Source: Pontederia crassipes (lineage: Eukaryota; Streptophyta; Magnoliopsida; Commelinales; Pontederiaceae). Taken from it: a stretch of 64,000 nucleotides of DNA. Positions within the stretch are counted from its first letter, which is position 1, and every line of letters begins with the position of its first letter. The notes under the pieces are model-generated. The model worked only from the letters and a program-made list of their open reading frames with translations, was not told where the DNA came from and made no database searches. The stretch spans positions 6,944,001-7,008,000 of the forward strand of contig CM060188.1 of assembly GCA_030549335.1 (NCBI GenBank), in the 5' to 3' direction. This document shows, one piece after another, positions 23,031-35,110 of the stretch. Made by a program: the position numbers and the translations under genes.

Positions 23031-24092
23031 CAAATTGCGATGGATTTCAAACCGTCAGAAATTGCCCGTCCAAAAATGACAATTTTCTTGTAGTGGAAGT
23101 CAAGTGGTCATCCATTTTTAAATCCTTTCGGCGGTCGTCCGAAGAGGGAGCGGACGACCGTTTATCATTTCATCGAGTTTCATAATGGTTCATCATTGTT
23201 CTTCATATAGTTCATAAGAATCATCATTCATCATTCATGGAGAGCCATAGTGAAGTTGACATCACATTATTTCGATTTCGTTTAACCATAAGAAGGGTAA
23301 ACATGATTCTATTGAGCATAATTAACTTCATGGAAAAATTAGATATCAATTACGTAAAAAGGATTCATAAATCATATGATCAATATTCTGTTGGTCAGAA
23401 TTCGGGCCGAGTATATGAGGAACCTGGCACGAGTTTGCGACGAAATCAATCTAAAAAATTTCGAGTAGGAACCCGGGCTAGGTCAAGGTCATACCCGGGT
23501 CGAGTTGAATGTGCGATCGGGTCAGAAAGGTCGATCCGCTCGTTCATCTTCTCCGGTGGATACTCAGGCCAGTTCAGGCGGAGCTCGGAGCGAGCAGAGC
23601 TTGGAGCGAGCGTTAATGGCGGATCTGGTCCGAGTTGGGAAGAACTCGGTCCGAGTTGGTTTGATCCAGGCCGGGTTAAGGAAAACTCGGGCCGGGTTCT
23701 CACATTGCAGAAACTGCGTCTTGATTTCTTCATTTTTATCAGTAATCATGGACATCATACCTCGATATCTTGAGTTCTTAAGCATACACTAAAGTATCTT
23801 CTAATCATCTAAGTTACTCTAAAGTAGTCTACATATGCATGGCTTCAGCAAGTTTGAAATCTAAGTAACAAAATAGTTGAACAAAATCATATGGTTTGCT
23901 GAAACAAAATCAAACATTCTAGGAGATGTATGCTACGTTTTCTAAACATTCGAGCAGATTATTTTCTTCTATCTACGTACTTAGAACATGCATCACCATT
24001 AGCAGGTTCATAGTGATAGAATTTAACACGCGTGCATAGCATTGAATCAATGAAAATGATTTGCAGTTTCAAGAACGTCGCGTAGTGATGCA

Positions 24093-24741
24093 TGAAAATT
24101 AAGCGCAAATATATTAGCAAGTATACTAGATCGTATCAACTAATAAAGAGTGAATAGGATGTCGAACTCACGAGGACTGGAGATTAGTAATCTTTTTCTC
24201 TAAAAGTTATTGTGAAAAATCAATTGAGGAATCAACTTTCAATTTATCAATTAAGAAAAAGGAAGTGAGAAAATGAATGAAAATGGTGCTTAGCAGAAGA
24301 AAAATCAATAATAATGATGATTTAGGGTCTAACTTTGTATTCCCCTGTTATCTCTCAAATAATCAATAAATCACCAATTAGACTTCTAATGGAAAGGAGT
24401 TGCTTATAAATATTGATCTCAAAAACTTGAGAATCAAATTAATCCGATAAAAGTGCCATTAAACCTCAATCAACTCTAATCTCACTTTGAATCGAATTGC
24501 TTTAAAATGCAACTTATACACATAAATATAGTGCTAAAAAACTTGAGAACTAACTATCTCTAATTAAAATAAAACTATGATTTCTGAAAAACTCAAAACA
24601 TAATAATCAAATTTTAATCGAGATGAATTAATGCACGAAGAATGATCATTGATAGTGATATTTGGGTTTTCTAGTGATAACTTGCTGAAATTAAGTAAAA
24701 GGGTCAATTTTTTATTTTTTTTGGTCTCCCAACTCACTAAC
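24093..24741 (-). repeat. LTR-like remnant adjoining the Athila-like element
   Basis: Begins TGATGCATGAAAATTAAGCGC and has the phrase GTCGAACTCACGAGGACTGG, typical of Athila-type LTR ends read in reverse. It contains one GATAACTTG motif near 24670. No internal region or partner LTR is visible. It is cut on the right by the LTR that starts at 24742. Confidence 0.45.
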
Positions 24742-27420
24742 TGCAAATGCACACGTAAGTTATAGTAGACTCAGATTGTCGTATCCACAAGAATTTGAAG
24801 TCTAAGGCACCCTAAAACAAGGGAAGTGAAAACAGATTTTTAATGGAAAGTGGAATGATAACTGAATTTTGGGTTTTGAAAACTTATCAAAACTGAGATA
24901 TAAAGGCTAGATTAAAGTCTAGAAAGGTTTAAATATCAATGAGGAATGTTCTTCTAGGAATTGGGGTTCATCTAAATTAATTAAGGATGGATAGGATCAA
25001 GTTATCATTAAATATCCAATTTAGATTCAACTTGAAATGTGGCTGCTCTCACAGCTCAATTAGCCTTTAACTAAGCAATATATGATCATATAGTTGATAG
25101 TTAGGTTGAATCAAAAGAGGATTCTCACTGAAAATCAAGTTATCATTGAATGCAATTGAAGGTTCAATGCTGATTTTTACAATTCAAAGAAACTTTGGAA
25201 TGATAACTTGTAATTGCAATCATAAAAAGATGGAATCATTCCAATCAATCAAAGCAGGATGAAATCTACCAAAATATGGTGCTTGTGCTCCTTGATTCAT
25301 CTCTGAATTCTAGGGGGATTTTAATTCAACCTCTCGATTGCAAAATAGAATGAAATCCACACAAAACTCCAATTAAAGGGGTTAAGAAACATCCTATCAA
25401 AAGGGGGGGGAGGAATTCAGTGATTGTCCAATGCTCCTTGGGTCATCTCTGACTCTCAAGAATGACCTTAAGACTACCTCTCAGTAGTGGATTAAAATGA
25501 GGCTTAACAATGGAAATCAGAATTCAATTGGAAATCAGAAACTAGAAATCAGCAAATAGAATTCTGCAATTCAGGAGATCAGAATCATATATCAATGGAA
25601 CTAGGTTTATCAATTACTTCTTGACCCATCTCTGGACTACAAGACATCCCTAAAGTTCACTTATCATTGTTTGGAAGGGACTCAATTGGTAAAACAGATT
25701 CCAATAAGAAATCAAAAAAATTAGAATTCAAGTTTTCATTTCAGAAATCAATGGAACAATCTGATTTGAGTCAAATGATTGTCCAAACATCTTGATTCAT
25801 TCCTGAACAAGATAGGAACAATAGCAACTTCCCAAGGACTCAATTAATCAGATTGTGAGTGAAGAACAGGTTCAAACAGCCATAAATATCAGAATCAGAT
25901 TCAGAAATTCAGGAAACCAGGGAATCAGAATTCAGAAATCAAGTTTGCAATAAAATTAACCCTAGAAATCTGATATTATCTCTTAACTCATTCCTGAAAG
26001 ATGTTTAGATCAAATAAGACTTCTAAGTCATCAATTACACATGTCTAATGACAACATAGCATAAATCAATGTAGAACATTTTTTAAATCTGAAATCAGGA
26101 TTAATTTCAGTGCAGGATTATAAACCATTCCATATCCATCCAAAACTAATCTAAACTACTACCCTATCCTAGAAGAAATGGAGTTTAGCTCCTCATAATT
26201 ACAAAGCTTGACATCAAATGGAATGAGAAACAGATACAAATCATTGTTCTTTGAAGCTCTCGGCCAGCAGCTTCAAGTCCAGCAGTTCCTCCACAGCAGC
26301 CTCCTTTCTTGCTCCAAACCCTTGTTCAAACCCTCAATGTCCAGCCCCCCTTTCTCTCCTCCAGAAATTCCCCTTTTATATGACTCCTATCCATCCTTGG
26401 ATCAGCATCAGAATGTTCCTTATCCTTCGATTGCAGCCACCTGTCCACCCCTCTGAAATTCCAACTGCAGATTCCTTTTTGTGCAGGAAAAAGTAGATGG
26501 TCCCCCCTACTTTTTCCACTTTTTGGCCACCTTTCTCCCTGCTACAAATCTCTAAATAGCAAGCATCAAAGCCCTTGAATGGTGTTTTGACAAATAAAGA
26601 TTAAGATGATGATAGTTGCTAGCTTAGATATCGAATGGTATTAGGTGTTGTGCAGGAATGAAAACTTGTATCAAAATTAATGAATTAAGGGGCCCGGAAT
26701 GATAACTTGTCACAAATCATGGAAATTATCCAAATGTAAGTGATTCAAAGCATTAGAAGCATCAAATGGACTAGAGTAACAAGTGAGTGCATTCAGAAAT
26801 CAAATATGAATGAGATTTCTAAGAAGTGATAACTTGGGTGCCAAAAACGATAACTTATATGACTTAAAAATGATAACTTATGATAACTTGAGTTGTGGTT
26901 ATCCAAATGTTATGAAATTTGACCAGCAATGAGTTAGAACAATAATAAGATGATTGCTTAAGGTCCCTGTGTAGAATTAATGATTTTGCATGTCGAAATA
27001 ACAGAATTGCCCTTTAACGATAGCTTGGCACTTGAAAAATGATAACTTGTTCAAATGGACTTAAAACTTTGCACAAGTTGAGATGTGACTATCCAAATAT
27101 GATTTATACATGATAATGATGGATTTAGGGCAGAATAATAACTAGAATTCAGCTCATTCAAAATAATGATAACTTAACATATAATAATGATAACTTGTTC
27201 TCAAAATGATAACTTGACATAGAAATTAAATATTAATGGATTTTGGTGTTTCAGAACCTCTATGCACATGGAATTAAGTATGAAATGAGGAATATCAACT
27301 AGTTATCATAATGTATGCATTCTAAGTATAATTGGCCCAAAAATAGGTAAAAATGGGACTCGATATGTATGAATTGCATCTAAGATGGGTTAGAAACTTA
27401 TAGTGATCAGCAAGTGATCA
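24742..27420 (-). repeat. 3' LTR of the truncated Athila-like element
   Basis: On the minus strand it begins TGATCACTTGC right after the polypurine tract and ends GTGCATTTGCA. The second LTR is lost, so the outer edge is inferred from TG...CA alone. It is peppered with GATAACTTG motifs (about 13, in both orientations). The Pro/Ser-rich ORFs at 26208-26496 look like chance frames. Confidence 0.75.
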
Positions 27421-27434
27421 AACTCCCCCAAGCT
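27421..27434 (-). other. Polypurine tract of the Athila-like element
   Basis: Minus strand AGCTTGGGGGAGTT abuts the LTR start TGATCACTTG and is preceded by GAGGACAAACAAAAGGCTA, the usual Athila-type context. Confidence 0.85.
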
Positions 27435-28217
27435 TAGCCTTTTGTTTGTCCTCAGGCAAAACATTCAGAAATTAAGGATGAATTTGAATTTACCATCCAC
27501 AAATGAATAGAAAAATCAGCTGAATGAGACCTAATTGAGTTTCCCACTTGGCTAACATTCCATCCCATTCTTTCCAATCCCAAATTCTAGCTGAGGAGTC
27601 ACAAAGGTTAATGCAAATTTAAGCCATGATAGAAGTACTAACATTAACTGATTTGGATTATAAGGATTGACAACTTTACTAAAAAGTTTGAAACATTAAT
27701 CTCTTCATGAACAGACTTTTCTTTCTTTACTTAAACATGTTTGAAAACTTGACTTTTATTCATGAGGATGCAATAAACAAGTTTGAACCTGATTTTTATT
27801 CATGCTGGTCACAGGATAAAAATCCTGGCTTTATTCAGGAGAGGTTCTCTTTTTGAAATTTTCACTTTCTTTATTCATGTATGCATGCAATTCAAGATGC
27901 AACTTTTCATTTTTCTTTTTCTTTCTTTTTCATTCTGTTCATGAAGTGAGCAATGGTTCAAACTCAAGTATAGGTTAGATCCTTAAATGCAAATAGTCAA
28001 TAATTCCTATTTAACATGGCAGCAAGATCCTTGACTCCTTTGTAGACATCTTCTACTTTCCAATTAATCCATGAATGTAGCTAATTCACAAAAAAGAAAA
28101 ATTTCAGCTGAAAGTTCATTCAAATGCATCTGAATTTAAAATGTCAATTGAAGCTAGAACACTAATGGCCAAGTTGGCCACTTGTATTGGAGTGCACCCA
28201 CTGTCAAAATGAAGTAT

Positions 28218-28740
28218 CACTACACGAAAACTGCCTTTTACCGACGGACAATGATCGTGTGAAAAAGGCTCGTCGCAAATTTTTTGCGACGGTTTCTTCT
28301 GAACCGTCGGTATTACAGACGGTCTAGCTGGCGGGCGCGGCAGTCGAACGTTAAATATCGATGGTGCGAACCGTCAATATTATCGACGGGCAGGACCGCC
28401 GATATATATCGACGATTTGAATCGACAATAGTATTGACGGCTCGAGCCGTCGATATTTATCGGCAGCTTAAACCGTCAACAGTATCGGCGGTTCGTGCCG
28501 TCGATATCTATCGACGACTTGAACCGTGAAAACTATCGATAATTTTAACCGTCGATATATATCGGCGGCTTGAACCGTCGATTTTATCGACGGTTAAAAC
28601 CGTCGACAATCTAGTATCGACGGCTTTTACTCGTGGGCTACGACCGTCGATAATTGTGTACCGACGGATATAACCGTCGGTAAGTATCGAAAAAATCTGC
28701 TAAAAATCAGCTGTTTCCGACGGTCAGGGTCGTCGGAAAC
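28218..28740. repeat. 3' subterminal repeat array of the large CACTA element
   Basis: Dense alternating ATCGACGGTT and AACCGTCGAT motifs, about one per 20-30 bp, forming many small palindromes. In En/Spm such repeats are the binding sites of the TnpA-type protein needed to bring the ends together. Confidence 0.85.
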
Positions 28741-29531
28741 GTAAAAAAATTTAAAAAAAATATTGAATTCACAGATAATTCTCAGATAATACAACACATT
28801 TGATAGTTCAATTGAACGGCACATATAAATATAATCCATCACAGATTGAAATATCGTAATTCACATATAAAGCACATCACATCACATCACATCACAGATA
28901 GTTCAAACATAAAACATAATCCATATGTGTTGTGATAATGGTATCCAAACATGAAACATAATCCATAATTCACAAATTCAATAACGTCAACAATAGTGGA
29001 ACGAGATAATGGAACGGCGTGCTTAATTCACAAATTGAACGGCATAACGTCTTCGTCACGACGAAGAGCTGAAGTTCAATTCGCATATCATCTTCGTCGC
29101 AAAACATCACTGCACAAAATTGAAAATAGAGTAAAAGTTATGAAGATGCGTAAAAATGCAAAAATTGATAAATCATGAATTCAGTTTTGAAGATGCGTAA
29201 TCACAATCTAATTGAATCTAAAATATAAAAACATTATTTCAATTTAACATCAACATAATTTGATAAATAATTGATTGAGCATCTTCAAAATTGATAAATC
29301 TAGAAGATGCGTATACTAACAATCTAACGCCGAATCTCAAAATCGAGCATAAACTAACAAGTTTATACTAAGTACTGACATTTACATGATCCAACTGTCT
29401 GCACTCCATTTTCGATGAAAACTTTGAAAGTCTACAGATCTAACTGAAAGGGATGAAGAGTAAAATCTAAGTTAGTGTCAAAGTGCATATGAATCTAATG
29501 AGTACAATGATGCATCAGATTAAAGCAAATT
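28741..29531 (-). other. AT-rich 3' non-coding part of the large CACTA element
   Basis: No coding region recognised. A (CATCA)n run at about 28875-28897 and short duplicated phrases (AAACATAATCCATA, TGAAGATGCGTA) are present. Confidence 0.5.
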
Positions 29532-29833
29532 TCAAAAATAATTATGTACTATATATGAATCTACCTCGGCGTCGTCGTCATTCAATTCGCCACGCATGAA
29601 GGCACGCATCATTTTCTTCATTTCATCCCTGTTACGACGTTCACGTTCTTCAAATTCCTGTCTGACCTCTTCCCTAATCTTGATGGTCACCTGATCCACA
29701 ATTTCTTGCATAGTAGAAGGAGATGAACCTGAAGTACTTCGTCGATCATATCCAATATCTGTGTCACTCACAAAAGATCCAAGTCCGTAAATGCGACCCT
29801 TCTTCACGCCGACGTGATCCGTCCAAAGTTGTA
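29532..29833 (-). pseudogene. Transposase_24-type protein, 3' exon, separated by an LTR-element insertion
   Basis: Reads LWTDHVGVKKGRIYGLGS, then a Ser-rich turn and a charged, probably coiled-coil tail (EIVDQVTIKIREEVRQEFEE, RNRDEMKKMMRAFMRG, NDDDAE). This is the C-terminal part of plant Ptta/En/Spm-type proteins. It joins in frame to the exon at 37103-37179 if the LTR element and one copy of its 5-bp duplication are removed. A possible splice donor (GAGGTAGAT) precedes the last codons, so the true end may be slightly upstream of the stop at 29532. Confidence 0.75.
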
Positions 29834-31478
29834 TGATGCATGCAAAATACAACATATTTTAGTTAATTATTTTAATTAAATTTTCTGTAATTTGATCATG
29901 GCATGCATCATTTTTAGTCACTTTTAATCGTAATTCTGGATTTATCAATTTTAATTATTAAATTCTCTGAATATTTTAATTGTGGATGGATTAACTAAAT
30001 TTTTGATAATTATTTTGCAGGAAAAATCAAGATTTAAATGGATTGTGCTGTATCGGCCAAAATTTCGAAGAATTTATCATTACGGCCGAGATTAGGATGA
30101 AGAATTCATCATTACGGCCGAGATTTCTAGGGCGTAACAAGATTTAATTCTTTGTTACGGCTAAGATTTGAAGGAGTAAAGATAAATGATTTTGTCTTTT
30201 GGGCGTAACAAAGATTAAATCCCTTGCTTACGGCCGAGATTTGGAGGGAGTAAAAGGAATTTTATCTCTTTGGGAGTAAAGATTTAGTTCTTTCCTTACG
30301 GCCGAGATTCAAAGGGAGTAAAGATAAGAAAGATTTATCTTTGGGCGTAATGATAAAAGGATTTATCTTTGGCCGAGTTTATCTCATAATTTTAAAGTCA
30401 ATCGTACGATGTTACGGCCGAGATCAAATTGAAGGCCGTCCGCACCCTATAAATACGTGAAGAATCCATCGTTTCAATTCGTGCTCTGAAGTTCAGGTTT
30501 CTTCCACGGCGAGTCGTGAGCTCTGCAGGCTACGACCAAGAGGAGAGAGGTGCGATGGCTGGAGGTTGATCGCGACCCTGATCAAGTCCGAGAGGCTGCC
30601 CGACTGTCTGCCCGTGATCCGAAGCTTCGACTTTTGTCTATTTGGGTGTAATTCTTCCAATTATTATTATTTTGTTATTATCTCTCCAGAATTTCTAGGA
30701 TGAACTCCATATTTTTATTTATTTCATGTTAGGAGATTATTATTGAAGGGAAACTATTTGGACCCTATATTATTTGTTTTAATCTTTTTTGATCGGTTAG
30801 TTAATTGTGCTTATTGCTTTTAATTTAATTACTTAGATTTCTGAATTGAGTACTTACCAGTTTGTGGATTATTTGATTTCAGAATTCATTAATTGAATTA
30901 ATTGATTTTATGTGAAATTAATAATTGACATAAATTTGATAACTAGTGTGTGGAGAATCAAGTTTATGTGGTCTGTTAATCTAACCAGTTTGTGGAGTGA
31001 TTAATAGTCTAGGATTTTCATATTAATGCATCTTAATTTTAATCTTATTTGACGAATACCAGTTTGTGGGACTTTAGGTTTGATTAAATTTAAGATAGTT
31101 TGATTTACCGGATTAAATAGCAGAATTATCAGTTTGTGGACTCTGTGATGTTAATCTTGTAAATTAATAACTTGGGAAAATTTCTAATCCATCTTTAAAG
31201 ATTAAATTTATCTTTTATGGTTCCAATATTTATCCTGATCTATTTTCATCCTAAGGCCTAACTTCAACACCACTATCTTATCTTTATCTTATTTTCTTTA
31301 TTTTATTTTATAAAACTCATTTTCAAAATCCATGTTTTTCCTCTCTTATTAATTTATAAATTCAGATATTGAATTAATAATATTCTTCGTGGGTTCGACA
31401 CTCTTACTCCTATTACTATATTACTTGAGCGACTAATGCACTTGCTAGCAAATTTTATTGTTACAACACAACGCATCA
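29834..31478 (+). repeat. 5' LTR of the non-coding LTR element
   Basis: 1645 bp, nearly identical to 35459-37102. It contains about eight TTACGGCCGAG-like motifs (30080-30430), a TATA box (30449-30456) and five copies of a CCAGTTTGTGGA motif (30855-31140). Confidence 0.95.
30449..30456 (+). promoter_or_regulatory. LTR TATA box
   Basis: TATAAATA in the context CCGCACCC-TATAAATACG. It is conserved at 36073-36080 in the other LTR and, on the minus strand, in the related LTR remnant near 53156-53163. It likely sets the start of the element RNA. Confidence 0.65.
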
Positions 31479-31484
31479 AGTTTT

Positions 31485-31502
31485 TGACACCGTTGTCGGG
31501 GA
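31485..31502 (+). other. Degenerate tRNA-Asp primer-binding site
   Basis: TGACACCGTTGTCGGGGA differs from the tRNA-Asp complement TGGCGCCGTTGCCGGGGA at three positions, all G-to-A or C-to-T. It lies 6 bp after the LTR end. Confidence 0.7.
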
Positions 31503-31729
31503 ATATTTTATTAATTAATTTCTGATTTTTATGAATTATTAGGAGATGTAAATAAATTGTAAATAATTCTTTGTAAATATCTACTATTTGTTTTAATTAT
31601 TTTTATTTTTTGTGTATAAACTAACATTTTTTCTTTTGTAGATAAAGGTCGCGACAACTTTAAATTTGTTGACTTTCGGCTTAAATTCTGACGCTGACTG
31701 GATTTTTCAGTTTACGTGAACTTATGGTT

Positions 31730-34230
31730 TTACGACCGAGATCTAGTTTGTCGGCTTTACTGGTTTTACGGCTTCGTTTCTGACCTCTAAACTTTTAATT
31801 TTGCTGTCGCAACATTGATTTCAGTGGCTTTATATTTTATATTGTTTGTTACGGGCGAGAATTGATCTTATTTTTTTTACGGCCGAGCATTTATCTCATT
31901 TTTTTTACGGCCGAGAATGAATCCTATTTTTTCGGCCGTAGAACTCTTTTTAATATTGATTTGATCTTTTTCAGCTTTAATGATTATGATTTTTTTTACG
32001 CCCGTAAGCTTTTAACTGACAAACTCTTATCCAATTTTACGGTCGGTATTTCACTTCATCCAGATCAAATTGAATTCTCTCTCTTGTGATATGATTGATT
32101 AAGCTTGCAGACGAGAATTTAATCTCTGATAATCCATTATCTCATGTTTTCTTTTTACGGTCGAGAATTCCTTTTTGATTTGACCTCTTTCGGCTTTAAT
32201 AATTTCGAAAAATCTTTTACACCGCAAAAGTCTTTGCTTATATTTTGCGGCTGGCAAATTTAATCTGAGTTTTACGGCTGAAACTTCACGATCGAATTGT
32301 TTTGCGACCGATAAATTTCTGAATCCTCTTTGAACGTTGGTTAAATCTCTCGTGTTAATCATTTTGTGCCTTGGATTTTCATCTCGGTAATCCTGTTGAG
32401 CATGTCTTTTGCGGCCGAGAATTGTTTCTTACTCTAGTTTTATGGCCGATATTTTCTGAACATTTGTTTTTACGCCATCTTACGACCTTTTCGGCCAGTT
32501 TATTTGTGAATTTTTCTTTCTCGGCCATCAAGGATCACGTTCGACTTAATTTTCATCGATTTACGGCCGGTATGAATTATCCTCTTCCTCGGCCGTAATG
32601 ATTCATTTGGCGACGTTTCGTTCAATTTTTATTTCAGCCGAGATAATTCATCGCCGTGCTAATTTTTACGCCATCTTGCGATTTTATTTCGACTATAATC
32701 CAACAAGTTTTACGCCTTCACGTTGATTAATCACTTTCGACACTGTTCTATGGTTTTTGCGGCCGAACGAGCCTCGGATTCCTAATCTAATTTCGGCCGT
32801 AAATCTATTTCTGTATTGCGGCCGATTAATCTTATTTCCCCTCTGAAAATAATTTTTGCTAATGTCTGATTATTAACTTTACGGACGCAAATTAGTTCTG
32901 ATTCATTTTGTGCCGTTTGTTACATCATCGTTAATTCTTCCAAGTTTTACGGTCGAACGAGTGCTTGATTTTTACGACCATCCATGTGATTTACTTTCGG
33001 TCGATATTAATGTTCGGCAGTTGAATTGGTGTTCAAGTTTTGATTTTTCCCTTATTTGATAATTTTTCTGTGAATTTTGGTGGCAGTAATTAGGTTAATT
33101 TCTCTCGGACATTAATTTTGATGACCTAATAAATTTTCGATAATAGCCGAAAGACTTTTTATGTTTATCAATTTAAATCTTATTTCTTCGTGACCTATTA
33201 TCTGTATTTCTTTTTTCTTGTATATATTTGTATTTTATTCTTTTATCTCTCTTACTAAAAATTAATTGTTGCAGGACTTGAGTGAAAATCTAATCATAAC
33301 TAAGTTAATCCTTTGGATAAATTTATATGTCACACATTCTGATCAGATATTAATTTTTTTTATTTTATTTAAATTTTTTCTGACACTTGGTTGTTGCAGT
33401 GACGAATTGAATATTTAATCACAACCAATTCTCTCTATTTTTTTATTAAGTTAATTTTTTTTATTTAATTAGTTAGTTGTTTGGCATTTTAATTAATAGT
33501 TTAAGGAGTCATCTAATCGATATTTCTTTTTGTGCACGGAGAGGAACTCGACTAATCATTTCTTCGGATACGTAGACCGAGCGATGCATGAATTAACACG
33601 TCGGGTTCATCTCGGACATGACAAGGCGAGAGGAAAAAATCACCTTGGAATCGGCCGATCTCTGCGCTCCTTGAATTTGATGTGACCCTTCACTGCGCGC
33701 ATCACGTGGGAAAGGTAAGTTTACGCCCGAAGTTTCATCCATAATTTTTTACCCCTTCCACATCCTTGCAGATTAAGCACCACTGCCTTACGGCCGAAGT
33801 TCCAAAGCTTCATCAATTACGGCCGAACTTTTCTTCCTTACGGTCGAAGTTTCAACGCTTCTCGCCCAAAAGCCTTTACGGCCGAAGTCTCACGCCGTTC
33901 CGCTGCTTCCTTACGCCCGGACGAGCGCCGAACACCAGCAATACCGCCCTTCCTTCTTTTCGGCCGAAGTGACTACGCCTTTTATTCCTTACGGCCGAAG
34001 TTACACCGCCCCTCTCACATTACGCCCAGTGCGTTACGGCCAAGAAAACGAAGGCGGCGTGGAAAGGTTATTCATCGACATCTATTCCTTACGGCCGAGA
34101 TTGGACGGCTGAGATCTTCATCAACAAAATTTTGCGGCCAAGCTTTTACGGCCGAGATCCATCAATTATCGGCCGAGATCTCCTCTCACCGACACCATTT
34201 GCGGTCGACACCTTCATCGATATATATATT
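31730..34230 (+). repeat. Dispersed array of TTACGGCCGAG-like motifs
   Basis: Dozens of copies of a core TTACGGCCGA(G/A) and degenerate forms (TTTGCGGCCGA, TTACGGTCGA, TTTCGGCCGTA, TTACGCCC) occur at irregular 20-80 bp spacing in an otherwise AT-rich, non-coding region. The densest and best conserved stretch is 33780-34200 (ACGGCCGAAGT, ACGGCCGAGAT). Orientation is mostly plus, with some inverted copies (CGGCCGTAA). It is not a coding repeat and not a tandem repeat. Confidence 0.85.
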
Positions 34231-34344
34231 GAGGCCGAGCATCTCTACACGAATAAATCCGGTTGTATCTTTTCCCTTTTTTTTATTTTCATTTCTTTAG
34301 CTTTTCTATATTGTCTTTTCTCTTTCCCTTGTTGGCCTAACACT

Positions 34345-34375
34345 GAGGACAGTGTCTAGTTCAAGTTTGGGGGAG
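34345..34375 (+). other. Internal relic of a polypurine-tract region
   Basis: GAGGACAGTGTCTAG, then TTCAAGTTTGGGGGAGTTTGC, looks like an Athila-type 3' junction, yet no LTR follows; the real LTR junction is 1.1 kb downstream at 35459. It may be a leftover from an ancestral element or a second initiation site. Confidence 0.5.
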
Positions 34376-34799
34376 TTTGCATTTCATGCATTGCATGTTT
34401 CTTTCTTTTTATTTGCTTATGTTTGCATCTATTTGTAAAAAAAATCCAAAAAATTGAAAAAATTGAAAATTTCCGAAAAATACCATTGCATGCATTTATT
34501 TTTGCTACCATCTTACTAACTCTTTTCTTACTATTTTAATTATCTTTTAGTAGAAGTTCAAAGACATATTGTTAATTGATGAAATTTGAATACTTTTCTT
34601 TCTTATCACTTGCTATTTTAGTATCAAACTTATGGACTATGTGCCTATGCTAAGTAGAATTATGAATGACTAGACGACAAAATCATATTCATGCCTTTTT
34701 TATTTATTTCTTTTAAGTCTTGATAGTAGTAGCCTTCTTATTGACTATACCAAGTACTTTTAGGAGCTTAAACAAAAAAAAATGAATAAAGTTATGTGT

Positions 34800-35110
34800 A
34801 GGTACAAAAGTGTTATCCGGAACCAAGATGTGTTCGGGTAATTAGATCCGTAGGGGTTCATGCCTGGCAACCTAAGGGCAACTGCTCTAAGATCCGTCGA
34901 TCGAAAACCTGTTACATGGACCATCTTGTGAAATATGAAGAAGCACAGGAGTACTGAATCATGGCTAAGTTCGAACTCTTCATTCAGAACCTTGGTTGTT
35001 CGGGCAAGTAAACTCGAGGGGTGCTTTATCACCTGTTGCCCTAAGGCCATCTGGTCTGGGAGTCATCAGTCCAAAGCCCGCTACATGGACTTCCTTGTGC
35101 AATCCTGCTT
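34800..35110 (+). repeat. Two diverged tandem copies of a conserved ~140-bp module
   Basis: Copy 1 (about 34810-34930) and copy 2 (about 34985-35097) share an ordered set of blocks. These are GTTCGGG, an AGGGGT segment, a CCTAAGGGCAACTG or GCCCTAAGGCCATCTG block, GATCGAAAACC or GTCCAAAGCCC, and TACATGGAC followed by CTTGTG. The text between is diverged. Conserved blocks in a non-coding region suggest a structured RNA element. Confidence 0.6.

Larger units (their letters stand above)
21588..23095. mobile_element. Non-autonomous CACTA element, 1508 bp
   Basis: Starts CACTACTAGAAAG and ends TTTTCTTGTAGTG, with GAA duplicated on both sides (21585-21587, 23096-23098). Subterminal GACGGTT/AACCGTC motifs occur at both ends. 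The middle has a GC-rich block (21865-22100), a GA-rich block and TTATATATAA at 22164-22173. The right half contains a tandem repeat of about 131 bp. No transposase. Confidence 0.93.
20378..24092 (-). mobile_element. Large LTR (probable solo LTR), interrupted by a CACTA element
   Basis: The left edge TGTAGCATCCCGAAATTCG is a classic Ty3/gypsy LTR terminus (read on the minus strand, ...GCTACA). The interior matches 47926-51082 in opposite orientation, for example the region with TATGATTTATATGAACYCGC and CCCCATAGGTGCAT, the Tyr-Asp-Leu-rich chance ORF shared by both, a GTCGTCCGAAG segment, and the CTCGGCCCGGGT-type repeats at 23400-23720. No internal domain is attached. The right edge is uncertain: it lies between about 23830 and 24092. 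Confidence 0.6.

Noticed and set aside
24093-24741. 5' LTR partner of the Athila-like element
   Set aside because: It lies on the 3' side of that element, is only 650 bp, and lacks the start and end of the 24742-27420 LTR.
26208-26496. Pro/Ser-rich plus-strand ORFs in the Athila-like LTR
   Set aside because: Overlapping frames in an LTR with no known family; likely chance.
31730-34230. The ACGGCCGAG array as a CRISPR-like array
   Set aside because: Spacing is irregular, copies are degenerate and in both orientations, and the context is a plant LTR element.
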